Part shown: piece by piece, positions 39,414-47,467 of the stretch
Numbering within the stretch: the first letter of the stretch is position 1
Layout: every line of letters begins with the position of its first letter
NCBI RefSeq assembly: GCF_014267175.1
Contig: NZ_JACMTR010000002.1
Coordinates: 1,438,001-1,502,000, forward strand
DNA: 64,000 nucleotides
Origin: Pseudonocardia sp. C8
GTDB lineage: Bacteria; Actinomycetota; Actinomycetes; Mycobacteriales; Pseudonocardiaceae
Direction of reading: 5' to 3'
Translations under genes and position numbers: made by a program
The notes under the pieces: generated by a model
The model's database searches: none
The model's input: the letters and a program-made list of their open reading frames with translations, nothing else
Told to the model about the DNA's origin: nothing

Positions 39414-40352
39414 TCACTTCCCGTGTTCGGCGATGAGCTCGGCGGCCGCGTCGAGCTGCTCGGGGGTCTTGACGGCGAGGGTCGGCGTGCCCTTGACCGC
39501 CCGCTTGACCAGGCCGGTCAGCGTGGCGCCCGGGGGCAGCTCGAGGGTGGCGCCGACCGAGCGGGCGGCGAGGGTCTCCATGCACGAGTCCCAGCGGACC
39601 GGCCGGGTCACCTGGGCGACCAGCCTGCGCAGCGTCTCGGTCCCCGAGGTGACGACCTCGCCGTCCGCGTTGGACAGCAGGGTCAGCGTGGGGTCGGACA
39701 CCTCGACCGACGACGCGTGCGTCGCCAGCGCCTCGCGGGCCGGCTCCATGTGCGCGGTGTGGAACGCCCCGGCGACCGGGATCTCCTTGACCCGCGCGCC
39801 CTCCGGCGGCGCGGCGACCAGCTCGGTGATCGCCTCCTGGGCGCCCGCGGCGACGATCTGCCCGGCACCGTTGCGGTTGGCCGGGTCGAGGCCGAGCTCG
39901 GCCAGGCGGGCCAGCACGGTGTCCTGGTCGCCGCCGAGGACGGCGGCCATCGAGGTCGGCGCGACCGCGCAGGCGGCGGCCATCTCGCGGCCACGGACCC
40001 CGGCGAGCGCGACGGCGGCGTCGTCGGTGAGGACGCCGGCGATCGCGGACGCGGTGATCTCGCCGATCGAGTGCCCCGCGACGATCGTGCCGGCCGGCAG
40101 CTCGACCCGCTCCCGCAGCCGCCGGGCGGCCAGCAGGCCGAGCGTGACGATCAGCGGCTGGGTGACCGCGGTGTCGGTGATCTCCTCGGCGCCGGCCGTG
40201 GTGCCCAGCCGGACCAGGTCGAGCCCGACGGCCTCGGACCAGCCGGCGACGGTCTTCTCGGCGGCCGGGTCCTCCAGCCACGGGGCGAGCATGCCGGGGG
40301 TCTGGGCCCCCTGGCCGGGAGCGAGCAGGGCGATCACCGGAACATCACACAC
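39414..40352 (-). CDS. fabD: Malonyl-CoA:ACP transacylase (FabD)
   Basis: Loads malonyl units onto the carrier protein. The 312-residue protein has the substrate entrance motif LAPGQGAQTPGM, the nucleophile GHSIGEITA (serine about residue 94) and the histidine in VAGAFHTAHM (about residue 195). It is the first enzyme gene after the regulator and starts with GTG. A palindrome with an adjacent -10 lies upstream, so the enzymes can be expressed apart from the regulator gene. Confidence 0.94.
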   Translation of the reverse strand: MCDVPVIALLAPGQGAQTPGMLAPWLEDPAAEKTVAGWSEAVGLDLVRLGTTAGAEEITDTAVTQPLIVTLGLLAARRLRERVELPAGTIVAGHSIGEITASAIAGVLTDDAAVALAGVRGREMAAACAVAPTSMAAVLGGDQDTVLARLAELGLDPANRNGAGQIVAAGAQEAITELVAAPPEGARVKEIPVAGAFHTAHMEPAREALATHASSVEVSDPTLTLLSNADGEVVTSGTETLRRLVAQVTRPVRWDSCMETLAARSVGATLELPPGATLTGLVKRAVKGTPTLAVKTPEQLDAAAELIAEHGK

Positions 40353-40398
40353 CTCACGGGGTCGGCGGCGGGATATCGGTTACGACGAACTTCGGCCC

Positions 40399-40422
40399 AG
40401 CGTAGTTGGAGGAAACCTCCAA
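40399..40422 (-). promoter_or_regulatory. fabD promoter with palindromic operator
   Basis: The dyad TTGGAGG-3 nt-CCTCCAA spans 40406-40422. Immediately downstream on the minus strand is TACGCT (40399-40404), a -10-like element about 47 nt before the fabD start. The dyad is a likely site for the neighbouring PucR-type regulator. Confidence 0.6.
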
Positions 40423-40498
40423 CGTAGCCGTGTGACCGAGGCCTCGTTACCGGCCCGTAGCGGCCGCTCTTTGTAGGGTTCACGACAAGCACATCCGA

Positions 40499-41911
40499 TC
40501 ACCCGCCGGTCCCGCCGGCGGCGACGGGGGCCTGCGGGCCGGTGTGATCCTGGTCCCCGGTGCCGTCCAGCGGGGTGAGCGGGGTGTCCGGCGGCAGCCC
40601 GGTGCGGGCCCGCTCGACCCGGTCCGCGACGACCGCCGCGCGCAGCACGAACGCCTCGCGCGGGTCGGTGGGCGAGCGGCCGACCAGCTCGCCGATGCGC
40701 CGCAGCCGGTACCGGACCGTGTTGGGGTGTACGTACAGCGTGCGGGCGCAGCCCTCCAGGCTGGCCCCGCCCTCCAGGTACGCGGACAGGGTGCGGAGGA
40801 GCTCGCCGCCGGCGTCGTGCAGGGGAGCGAGGACGTCCTCGGCGAGGCGCCGCCGGGCGGCCGGGTCCCCGCACAGGGCGCGCTCGGGGAGAAGGTCGGC
40901 CGCGTCGACCGGGCGCGGGGCGTCCGGGTGGCCGGGGGCGGCGGCGAGCCCGGCGAGGGCCTCGGCGACGGCGCCGCCCGCGGCGGCGAGGTCGGTGCTC
41001 CGCGGCCCCGCGACGACCGGGCCCGGCCCGAACCGGGCGGCGACCTCGGCGAGCACGGCCGGGGACGCACCGTCGTCCCCCGCGGTGTCGGCCGGGGCCT
41101 CCTGCGCACCGGAGCGGTCACGGTCGGTTCCGGGCGGGCCGGCCCCGCCCGGCTCGGCGCCGTCGGCGAGCCGGTCGACCCGCCGCCGCGGCGTCCGACC
41201 GGTGGCGTGCAGCAGCACCACGAGCCGCCGTCCCTGGACGCCGACGAGCACCTCGTACCCGAGCCGCGCGGCCAGCCGGCGCAGCTCCACGATCAGCTGC
41301 GGCGAGTCCGGGCCGGATCCCGGGACGGTGCCGACCAGGCACTGCACCGGCGCCGCCGGATCCCAGCCCAGCGCCGCGGCCCGGGAGACCAGGGCCTCGT
41401 CGACGTCGCCGCGCAGCACCGCGTCGACGACCAGGGCTTCGAGCCGGGCGTCCCACGCCCCACGGGACTCGGCGGCACCGGCGTAGACGGTGGCCGCGGC
41501 GAACGCGACCTCCCGGCCGAACCGCAGGACCGCCTCGGTCAGCTCGTGCCGCTCGTCCGGGTCGGCAGCGAGCGGGGGCAGGTACTCTTCGAAGACGTCC
41601 GCCGCGATCCGCACCAGCTCGACGGTCTGGCGCAGGCTGATCCGCCGGGCCAGGTCGCGGGGCGCGATCCGGAACGCCTCCGCCGTCATCGGCGTCGTGC
41701 GCTCGGGTTCCCGCAGCCACTCGACGAAGTTCGCGACCCCGGTCTGGGTCACCAGCGCCACCCCGGCCCGCTGGTCGGCGGGCAGCGCCGCGAACCACGG
41801 CCGGCGCCGTTCCATCTCCGCCAGGCACTCCGCCGCGAGCCGCGCGGAGGCGAGCTCGAGGCGACGTAGTGTCGCGGCCGCGACCGGGTGGCGGTGCACG
41901 TCGGGCAGCAT
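40499..41911 (-). CDS. fasR: PucR-type transcriptional regulator of FAS-II genes (FasR)
   Basis: A 470-residue regulator. The C-terminal HTH of the PucR/CdaR type reads LSAYLEGGASLEGCARTLYV followed by HPNTVRYRLRRIGELVG (about residues 385-425). The middle is a GGDEF-like/CdaR-type region and the N-terminus is helical. The same gene lies before fabD in Streptomyces, where it is called FasR and activates the fab operon, and in mycobacteria (Rv2242, as I recall). The ATG is only 9 bp from the divergent pirin start and no ribosome site is visible, so a start five codons later is possible. Confidence 0.88.
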   Translation of the reverse strand: MLPDVHRHPVAAATLRRLELASARLAAECLAEMERRRPWFAALPADQRAGVALVTQTGVANFVEWLREPERTTPMTAEAFRIAPRDLARRISLRQTVELVRIAADVFEEYLPPLAADPDERHELTEAVLRFGREVAFAAATVYAGAAESRGAWDARLEALVVDAVLRGDVDEALVSRAAALGWDPAAPVQCLVGTVPGSGPDSPQLIVELRRLAARLGYEVLVGVQGRRLVVLLHATGRTPRRRVDRLADGAEPGGAGPPGTDRDRSGAQEAPADTAGDDGASPAVLAEVAARFGPGPVVAGPRSTDLAAAGGAVAEALAGLAAAPGHPDAPRPVDAADLLPERALCGDPAARRRLAEDVLAPLHDAGGELLRTLSAYLEGGASLEGCARTLYVHPNTVRYRLRRIGELVGRSPTDPREAFVLRAAVVADRVERARTGLPPDTPLTPLDGTGDQDHTGPQAPVAAGGTGG

Positions 41912-41920
41912 GGCACGACG

Positions 41921-42673
41921 ATGAGCACCACCGGAATCGACCAGGACCCCCGCGTCACCCTGCACCGGGCGGGGGACCGCTTCCGCACGGAGACCGGCTG
42001 GCTGGACTCGCGGCACAGCTTCTCGGCCGGGGCGCACTACGACCCGGCGAACACCCACTTCGGGCTCCTGCTGCTGCACAACGAGGACCGGGTCGTCCCC
42101 GGCCGGGGCTACGACGAGCACCCGCACCGGGACACCGAGATCCTCACCTGGGTGCTCGACGGCGAGCTCGAGCACCGCGACACCGGCAGCGGGCGGATCG
42201 AACGGGTGGCTCCCGGCGCGGTCCAGCGGCTGGGCGCGGGCTCGGGCGTGCGGCACTCCGAGCACGCGACACCCGAGCAGGGCGTCCGGTTCGTGCAGAT
42301 GTGGGTGGTGCCCGACACCCCCGGCGGGGATCCCGAGTACGCCGTCCGCGACGCACCGGTGGACGTGGGCGGGCCGGTCGTGCTGGCGTCCGGGCTCGCC
42401 CGGCACCGGAGCGTGCGGATGCTGCCGCTGCGTCAGGAACGCGCGGCGCTCGCCGTCGTGCGGCTGCGGCCGGGTGGGGTCACGGAGCTGCCCGCGGCGC
42501 CGTACGTGCACGCGTTCGTGGCCCGGGGAACGGCCGGGCTGGAGGCGGTCCCGGCCGAGCTGGGCGCAGGTGACGCCGCCAGGATCGTCGACGACGGCGG
42601 CCGCCGCGTCACCGCGGGCGCGGACGGAGCCGAGATCCTGGTCTGGGAGATGCACGGCGCGCTGGGGCAGTAG
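41921..42673 (+). CDS. Pirin family protein
   Basis: A 250-residue bicupin. The N-terminal cupin has the metal motif GYDEHPHRDTEIL (about residues 60-72) with its His pair and Glu; GAVQRLGAGSGVRHSEH provides another histidine; FVQMWVVPD is typical. Some pirins are quercetin 2,3-dioxygenases or redox regulators; the role here is unknown. It is divergent from fasR with start codons 9 bp apart, so its expression may be linked to that of fasR. Confidence 0.9.
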   Translation: MSTTGIDQDPRVTLHRAGDRFRTETGWLDSRHSFSAGAHYDPANTHFGLLLLHNEDRVVPGRGYDEHPHRDTEILTWVLDGELEHRDTGSGRIERVAPGAVQRLGAGSGVRHSEHATPEQGVRFVQMWVVPDTPGGDPEYAVRDAPVDVGGPVVLASGLARHRSVRMLPLRQERAALAVVRLRPGGVTELPAAPYVHAFVARGTAGLEAVPAELGAGDAARIVDDGGRRVTAGADGAEILVWEMHGALGQ

Positions 42674-42741
42674 GCCCGGGCGGGCGCCGCCGGACCCGGC
42701 CCGGGCCTGCCGCCCGGACCGCGGAACCGATGTGGACGGTG

Positions 42742-42948
42742 TCAGCCCAGTGGGGTGACCTTGCTGGCCTGCGGCCCCTTCTGGCCCTGCTCGATGTCGA
42801 ACGACACGCGCTGGCCCTCGTCGAGGGTCTTGTACCCCTGGGTCTGGATCGCCGAGTAGTGCACGAACACGTCCGCACCACCACCGTCGGGAGCGAGGAA
42901 GCCGTAGCCCTTCTCGCTGTTGAACCACTTGACGGTGCCTTCTGCCAT
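42742..42948 (-). CDS. Cold-shock protein (CspA family)
   Basis: A 68-residue single-strand nucleic-acid chaperone with the OB fold. RNP motifs KGYGFLAP and DVFVHYSAI are intact. The ATG lies after GAGGGAGCAGGA. It is monocistronic between pirin and aceE and probably abundant. Confidence 0.96.
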   Translation of the reverse strand: MAEGTVKWFNSEKGYGFLAPDGGGADVFVHYSAIQTQGYKTLDEGQRVSFDIEQGQKGPQASKVTPLG

Positions 42949-43121
42949 TCCTGCTCCCTCGTTCATCGGCCCGGAACACCTCGTCCCGGAACCGCCGGCC
43001 AGCGGCGCACACGGTCCACGCCCTGGTCGCGACGGCCGGTCGCGCCTCGGATGTGATCAGCCCGACCTCCGTCGGGCGGAGCCTATCGTGATCTGCGCCG
43101 CCCTGGGAGGGGCGAAAACGA

Positions 43122-43165
43122 CCACGGCCCGCCATGCCCCTGGTCGGGGGTGTGGCGGGCCGTGG
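43122..43165. terminator. Terminator after aceE
   Basis: CCACGGCCCGCCA (43122-43134) pairs perfectly with 43153-43165; the 18-nt loop can form an inner CCCC/GGGG stem. It lies 21 bp beyond the aceE stop. Confidence 0.8.
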
Positions 43166-43185
43166 GTCGGTGTGGTGGGTGGGTG

Positions 43186-45966
43186 TCAGGCGACGCCGGA
43201 GTCGCTGGTTTGGGGGCCGGCGGCTTGGGGGTCGTCGATCTTGTAGCGGGTGGCGGCGTCGGCGGCGGTTTCGGTTTTGATCTGTCCTTGGCGGGCGAGT
43301 GTGGTCAGGGCGCCGACCACGATGGACTCGGCGTCGACGGCGAAGTGGCGGCGGGCGGCGGGGCGGGTGTCGGACAGGCCGAATCCGTCGGTGCCCAGGG
43401 AGGTGAACGGTGCCGGGGACCATTGGCGGATCTGGTCGGGGATGGCGCGCATCCAGTCGGAGACGGCGATGACCGGGGTGTCGGCGTGGTCGCCGTTGCC
43501 GAGTTTGCTGGTGACGTAGGGCACGACGGGGTCGGCGGCAGGGTGGAGCAGGTTGGCTCGTTCGGCGTCGACGCCGTCGCGGCGCAGTTCGCCCCAGGAG
43601 GTGACCGACCAGACCTCGGCGCGGACGTCCCAGTCGTCGGCGAGCATCTGTTGGGCGTGCAGGGCCCAGGGCATGGCGACCCCGGAGGCGAGCAGCCGGA
43701 CGACGGGTCCGGTGCCGTCGGGGGCGGGTGCGTAGCGGTAGAGGCCGCGCAGCAGGCCGTCGGTGTCGAGGTCGGCCGGTTCGGCGGGTTGGACGTAGGG
43801 CTCGTTGTAGACGGTGAGGTAGTAGATGACGTTCTCGGCGTTGTCGCCGACCATGCGGCGCAGTCCGTCGCGGACGATGTGGGCGACCTCGTAGGAGAAG
43901 GCGGGGTCGTAGGCGACGACGGCGGGGTTGGTGGCGGCCAGCAGCAGGGAGTGGCCGTCGTTGTGTTGCAGGCCTTCGCCGGTCAGGGTGGTGCGTCCGG
44001 CGGTGGCGCCGACGAGGAACCCGCGGGCCATCTGGTCGGCGGCGGCCCAGATGGAGTCGCCGGTGCGTTGGAACCCGAACATGGAGTAGAAGACATAGAT
44101 CGGGATCATCGGCTCGCCGTGGGTGGCATAGGAGGTGCCGGCGGCGGTGAACGTGCCGACCGAGCCGGCTTCGTTGATGCCTTCGTGCAGGATCTGGCCT
44201 TGTTCGGATTCCTTGTAGGCCAGCAGTAGTTCGGCGTCGACCGAGGTGTAGTGCTGGCCGTGCGGGTTGTAGATCTTCTGGGTGGGGAACATGGCGTCGA
44301 TGCCGAAGGTGCGGGCCTCGTCCGGGATGATCGGCACGATCCGGCCGCCGACGTTTTTGTCCTTGATCAGTTCGCGGAGCAGCCGGACGAACGCCATGGT
44401 GGTGGCGACCTCCTGCTTGCCGGAGCCCTTCCGGACCGGGTCGTAGACCTTGTCCCCGGGCAGCACCAACGCCTTGGACGACGTGCGGCGTGAGGGCAGC
44501 GGGCCGCCGAGCTGGCGGCGGCGCTCCCGCAGATACTGGATCGCCTCGTCGTCGTCGCCGGGGTGGTAGTAGGGCGGCAGGTAGGGGTCGGCCTCCAGCG
44601 CCGCATCTGAGATGGGGATGCGCTGCTCGTCGCGGAACTGCTTGAGGTCGTCGAGGGTGAGCTTTTTCATCTGGTGGGTGGCGTTGCGGCCGGCGAAATG
44701 CGAGCCCAGCCCGTAGCCCTTGATGGTCTTGGCCAGGATCACCGTGGGCTGGCCGTGGTGCGCGGTCGCGGCGGCGTAGGCGGCGTGGACCTTGCGGTAG
44801 TCGTGCCCGCCGCGTTTGAGGTTCCAGATCTCGGCATCGGTCATGGGCTCGACCAGGGCCTTGGTCCGCGGGTCGCGGCCGAAGAAGTGATCCCGCACGT
44901 AGGCGCCGTCGTTGGCCTTGTAGGTCTGGTAGTCGCCGTCCGGGGTGGTGTTCATCAGGTTGATCAGGGCGCCGTCCCGGTCGGCGTGCAGCAGGGCGTC
45001 CCACTCCCGGCCCCAGATCACCTTGATCACGTTCCAGCCGGCGCCGCGGAAGAACGCCTCCAGCTCCTGGATGATCTTGCCGTTGCCGCGGACCGGGCCG
45101 TCCAGGCGCTGCAGGTTGCAGTTGATCACGAAGGTGAGGTTGTCCAGGCCCTCGTTCGCGGCCACCTGCACCATGCCCCGGGACTCCGGCTCGTCCATCT
45201 CGCCGTCGCCGAGGAACGCCCACACCCGCTGATCGGAGGTGTTGGTGATGCCGCGGTCGCCCAGGTAGCGGTTGAACCGGGCCTGCATGATCGCGTTCAT
45301 CGGGCCGATCCCCATCGACACCGTGGGGAACTCCCAGAAGTCGGGCATCAACCGCGGATGCGGATACGAGGGCAGCCCCCCACCCGGGCCGGCGTGCGAG
45401 AGCTCCTGGCGGAACCCGTCCAACCGGTCCGCGGACAGGCGGCCCTCCAGGAACGCGCGCGCGTAGATGCCCGGCGAGGCATGCCCCTGGATGAAGACCT
45501 GGTCCCCGCCGCCGGGATGGTCCTTGCCCCTAAAGAAGTGGTTGAACCCCACCTCGTACAGCGTCGCCGAGGAGGCATACGAGGAGATGTGCCCGCCCAC
45601 CCCGATCCCGGGACGCTGGGCGCGGTGCACCGTCATCGCCGCGTTCCACCGCAGCCAGCGGCGGTAGGTGCGCTCCACGTCCTCGTCACCGGGGAACCAC
45701 GGCTCCCGCTCGGTCGGGATCGTGTTCACATAGTCGGTCGCCGTCAACGCGGGCACCCCGACATGGCGCTCCCGGGCCCGCTGCAGCATCGTCAACATCA
45801 GATACCGGGCCCGCTGCTGCCCGGCATTGTCCAGGACCGCGTCGAAGGACTCCAACCACTCGGCCGTCTCCTCCGGATCGATATCCGGAAGATGAGCCGC
45901 CAGCCCGTCCCGGATCACGTTCACGCGGCGCGGCTCGTCGCCGGCCCTGCTGCTCTGCGCGGTCAA
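43186..45966 (-). CDS. aceE: Pyruvate dehydrogenase E1 component (homodimeric)
   Basis: Decarboxylates pyruvate on thiamine diphosphate and passes the acetyl group to the E2 lipoyl domain. The 926-residue length fits AceE. The ThDP motif starts [12 protein letters not shown] (about residue 237) and ends with NCN about 30 residues later; [19 protein letters not shown] is characteristic. The start is TTG, chosen because GGGAGA lies about 5 nt upstream and the family-like sequence begins there. The 3' half shows a shift to C- and A-ending codons (CAA, GAA, AAA) unlike the 5' half. Confidence 0.94.
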   Translation of the reverse strand: MTAQSSRAGDEPRRVNVIRDGLAAHLPDIDPEETAEWLESFDAVLDNAGQQRARYLMLTMLQRARERHVGVPALTATDYVNTIPTEREPWFPGDEDVERTYRRWLRWNAAMTVHRAQRPGIGVGGHISSYASSATLYEVGFNHFFRGKDHPGGGDQVFIQGHASPGIYARAFLEGRLSADRLDGFRQELSHAGPGGGLPSYPHPRLMPDFWEFPTVSMGIGPMNAIMQARFNRYLGDRGITNTSDQRVWAFLGDGEMDEPESRGMVQVAANEGLDNLTFVINCNLQRLDGPVRGNGKIIQELEAFFRGAGWNVIKVIWGREWDALLHADRDGALINLMNTTPDGDYQTYKANDGAYVRDHFFGRDPRTKALVEPMTDAEIWNLKRGGHDYRKVHAAYAAATAHHGQPTVILAKTIKGYGLGSHFAGRNATHQMKKLTLDDLKQFRDEQRIPISDAALEADPYLPPYYHPGDDDEAIQYLRERRRQLGGPLPSRRTSSKALVLPGDKVYDPVRKGSGKQEVATTMAFVRLLRELIKDKNVGGRIVPIIPDEARTFGIDAMFPTQKIYNPHGQHYTSVDAELLLAYKESEQGQILHEGINEAGSVGTFTAAGTSYATHGEPMIPIYVFYSMFGFQRTGDSIWAAADQMARGFLVGATAGRTTLTGEGLQHNDGHSLLLAATNPAVVAYDPAFSYEVAHIVRDGLRRMVGDNAENVIYYLTVYNEPYVQPAEPADLDTDGLLRGLYRYAPAPDGTGPVVRLLASGVAMPWALHAQQMLADDWDVRAEVWSVTSWGELRRDGVDAERANLLHPAADPVVPYVTSKLGNGDHADTPVIAVSDWMRAIPDQIRQWSPAPFTSLGTDGFGLSDTRPAARRHFAVDAESIVVGALTTLARQGQIKTETAADAATRYKIDDPQAAGPQTSDSGVA

Positions 45967-46376
45967 GGGTTCTCCCTGCCTGGTCCGTCGGTGGCCGGGA
46001 TCGCCCGGCCCTGCTTGCTCACGTCCGCGTCCGCACCCGTCCACCCCCGGATCGGTGGGTGGCGGACACCTGACGCTGCCGGCCGGGACGGGAGCGGGCG
46101 TGGGTGACCATCGTGCCCGTTCCGGCGCGGGCCCGAAACACGCGTCCCGGGTGGAACGCAGGGGTAACGGGGCGTTGCGGCGAGGATAGGTACTACTCCG
46201 ACGTAACTGAACGGATGGTGGGGTGAGCTGCGGCTCCTCGCCGTCCCGGCCGGCGCCCCAGTTGCATCGGGTCGTTCCCCCGTGATCGGATGCCCCATCC
46301 GATTTCGTGGGAGGGCTGGCGCCCGCGCGCGGAACCGATGACGATGGGCTGCGTGAGCAGCGTGAAAGGGGAACGA
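45967..46376. other. Divergent aceE/DUF3052 intergenic region
   Basis: A 410-bp region without a convincing gene. It holds an imperfect CCACCC...GGGTGG hairpin near 46041-46062. Promoters of both flanking genes must lie here, but I saw no confident -35/-10 pair. In-frame codons upstream of the DUF3052 start are not family-like. Confidence 0.55.
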
Positions 46377-46808
46377 GTGGTGACCGCGGCTGATGCCGGT
46401 GCGTCCGACATCGCGGGGAAGCTCGGCATCGAGCCGGGCATGATCGTCCAGGAGCTGGGATACGACACCGACGTCGACGACCGGGTCAGAGAGGCCGTCG
46501 AGGACACGACCGGTGAGGAAATGCTGGACGAGGACGCCCAGGAGGTCATCGACGTCGTCCTCCTGTGGTTCCGTGAGGGGGACGGGGACCTGGTCGACAC
46601 GCTCGTCGACGCCCGAACCCCGCTGGCCGACGACGGCATGGTCTGGGTGCTGACACCGAAGACCGGCCGGGACGGGCACCTCGAGCCGTCCGAGATCGCC
46701 GAGGCGGCCCCGACCGCCGGGCTGTCGCAGACCTCGAACGCGACCCTGGGCGACGACTGGGTGGGCTCCAAGCTGGTCCCACCGAAGCAGGGGAAGGGCA
46801 AACGCTGA
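46377..46808 (+). CDS. DUF3052 family protein
   Basis: A 143-residue acidic soluble protein. The segment [20 protein letters not shown] and the later [21 protein letters not shown] and [13 protein letters not shown] stretches mark it as DUF3052, which sits between aceE and ahpE in mycobacteria (Rv2239c, as I recall). The GTG follows AAAGGGGAACGA; nearby upstream starts cannot be excluded. The stop overlaps the ahpE start (CTGA). The function is unknown. Confidence 0.82.
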   Translation: MVTAADAGASDIAGKLGIEPGMIVQELGYDTDVDDRVREAVEDTTGEEMLDEDAQEVIDVVLLWFREGDGDLVDTLVDARTPLADDGMVWVLTPKTGRDGHLEPSEIAEAAPTAGLSQTSNATLGDDWVGSKLVPPKQGKGKR

Positions 46809-47269
46809 GCGGACCGACCGTCGGCGCCGTCGCGCCCGGGTTCGTCCTGCCCGACCAGAACCGGCAGCAGGTCTCGCTGTCGTCGGTGCTGTCGTCGGGC
46901 AGGGCGGCCCTGGTGGTCTTCTACCCGTTCGCGTTCTCCGGGATCTGTGGCGGGGAGCTCTCGGCGGTGCAGGCGTCGCTCTCCTCCTTCCAGAACTCGT
47001 CCGTGCAGGTGCTCGCGGTGTCCTGCGACCCCACCTTCGCGTTGCACGCGTGGGCCTCGTCGGCCGGCTTCACCTTCCCGCTGCTGTCGGACTTCTGGCC
47101 GCACGGCGCGGTGGCGTCGGAGTACGGGGTCTTCAACTCCGACAAGGGGATGGCCCTGCGCGGGACGTTCCTCGTGCAGCCGGACGGGGTTGTCTCGTTC
47201 GCCGAGGTGAACCAGCCGGGGGAGCCGCGGGACCAGGACGGGTGGCGCCGGGCGCTCGGTGCCATGTGA
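46805..47269 (+). CDS. ahpE: 1-Cys peroxiredoxin AhpE
   Basis: Reduces peroxides and peroxynitrite through a peroxidatic cysteine in FYPFAFSGICGGELSA (about residue 46). At 154 residues it matches the short AhpE type. The N-terminal strand region VGAVAPGFVLPDQNRQQVSL is family-typical and is lost if the first ATG/GTG (codon 28) is used. The full protein therefore needs the CTG at 46805, which overlaps the DUF3052 stop and follows GGGAAGGG by 7 nt. Rare CTG initiation with coupling is the best explanation. Confidence 0.85.
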   Translation: MSGPTVGAVAPGFVLPDQNRQQVSLSSVLSSGRAALVVFYPFAFSGICGGELSAVQASLSSFQNSSVQVLAVSCDPTFALHAWASSAGFTFPLLSDFWPHGAVASEYGVFNSDKGMALRGTFLVQPDGVVSFAEVNQPGEPRDQDGWRRALGAM

Positions 47270-47306
47270 GACTGTTCCGGCCCCGTTCCTCGCGGTGCGG
47301 GGCGTC

Positions 47307-47378
47307 GGGCGCGTAGCTCAGCGGGAGAGCACTCGGTTTACACCCGAGCGGTCGCAGGTTCGAACCCTGCCGCGCCCA
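47307..47378 (+). tRNA. tRNA-Val (anticodon UAC)
   Basis: Acceptor GGGCGCG pairs with CGCGCCC, followed by discriminator A. The D arm is TAGCTCAGCGGGAGAGCA, the anticodon stem CTCGG/CCGAG encloses the loop TTTACAC with anticodon TAC, and the T arm is GCAGGTTCGAACCCTGC. CCA is not encoded. Its 3' end is the likely integration site of the following element. Confidence 0.96.
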
Positions 47379-47426
47379 CCCCTCTGGCCAGCAGGTTTGT
47401 GTCATTTGTGATCGTTGATCTACGCG

Positions 47427-47467
47427 CGTGACACATCTCGTGACACGGAGGCCCGTATCATCGGTCC
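47427..47467 (+). promoter_or_regulatory. int promoter with CGTGACAC direct repeats
   Basis: CGTGACAC occurs at 47427-47434 and 47439-47446, 12 bp apart, with an inverted TGTCA nearby at about 47400. TATCAT (47456-47461) lies 6 nt before the int ATG as a leaderless -10. The repeats sit at about the -35 region and could bind the integrase or its GntR-like domain. Confidence 0.55.

Noticed and set aside
43150..44229. Gly/Val-rich plus-strand frame opposite aceE
   Set aside because: It is a reflection of C-ending codons of aceE on the other strand; low complexity, no ribosome site.
40499..45223. 1574-residue minus-strand frame spanning fasR to aceE
   Set aside because: Only its last 470 residues are FasR; the rest reads through cold-shock and aceE genes in the wrong frame.
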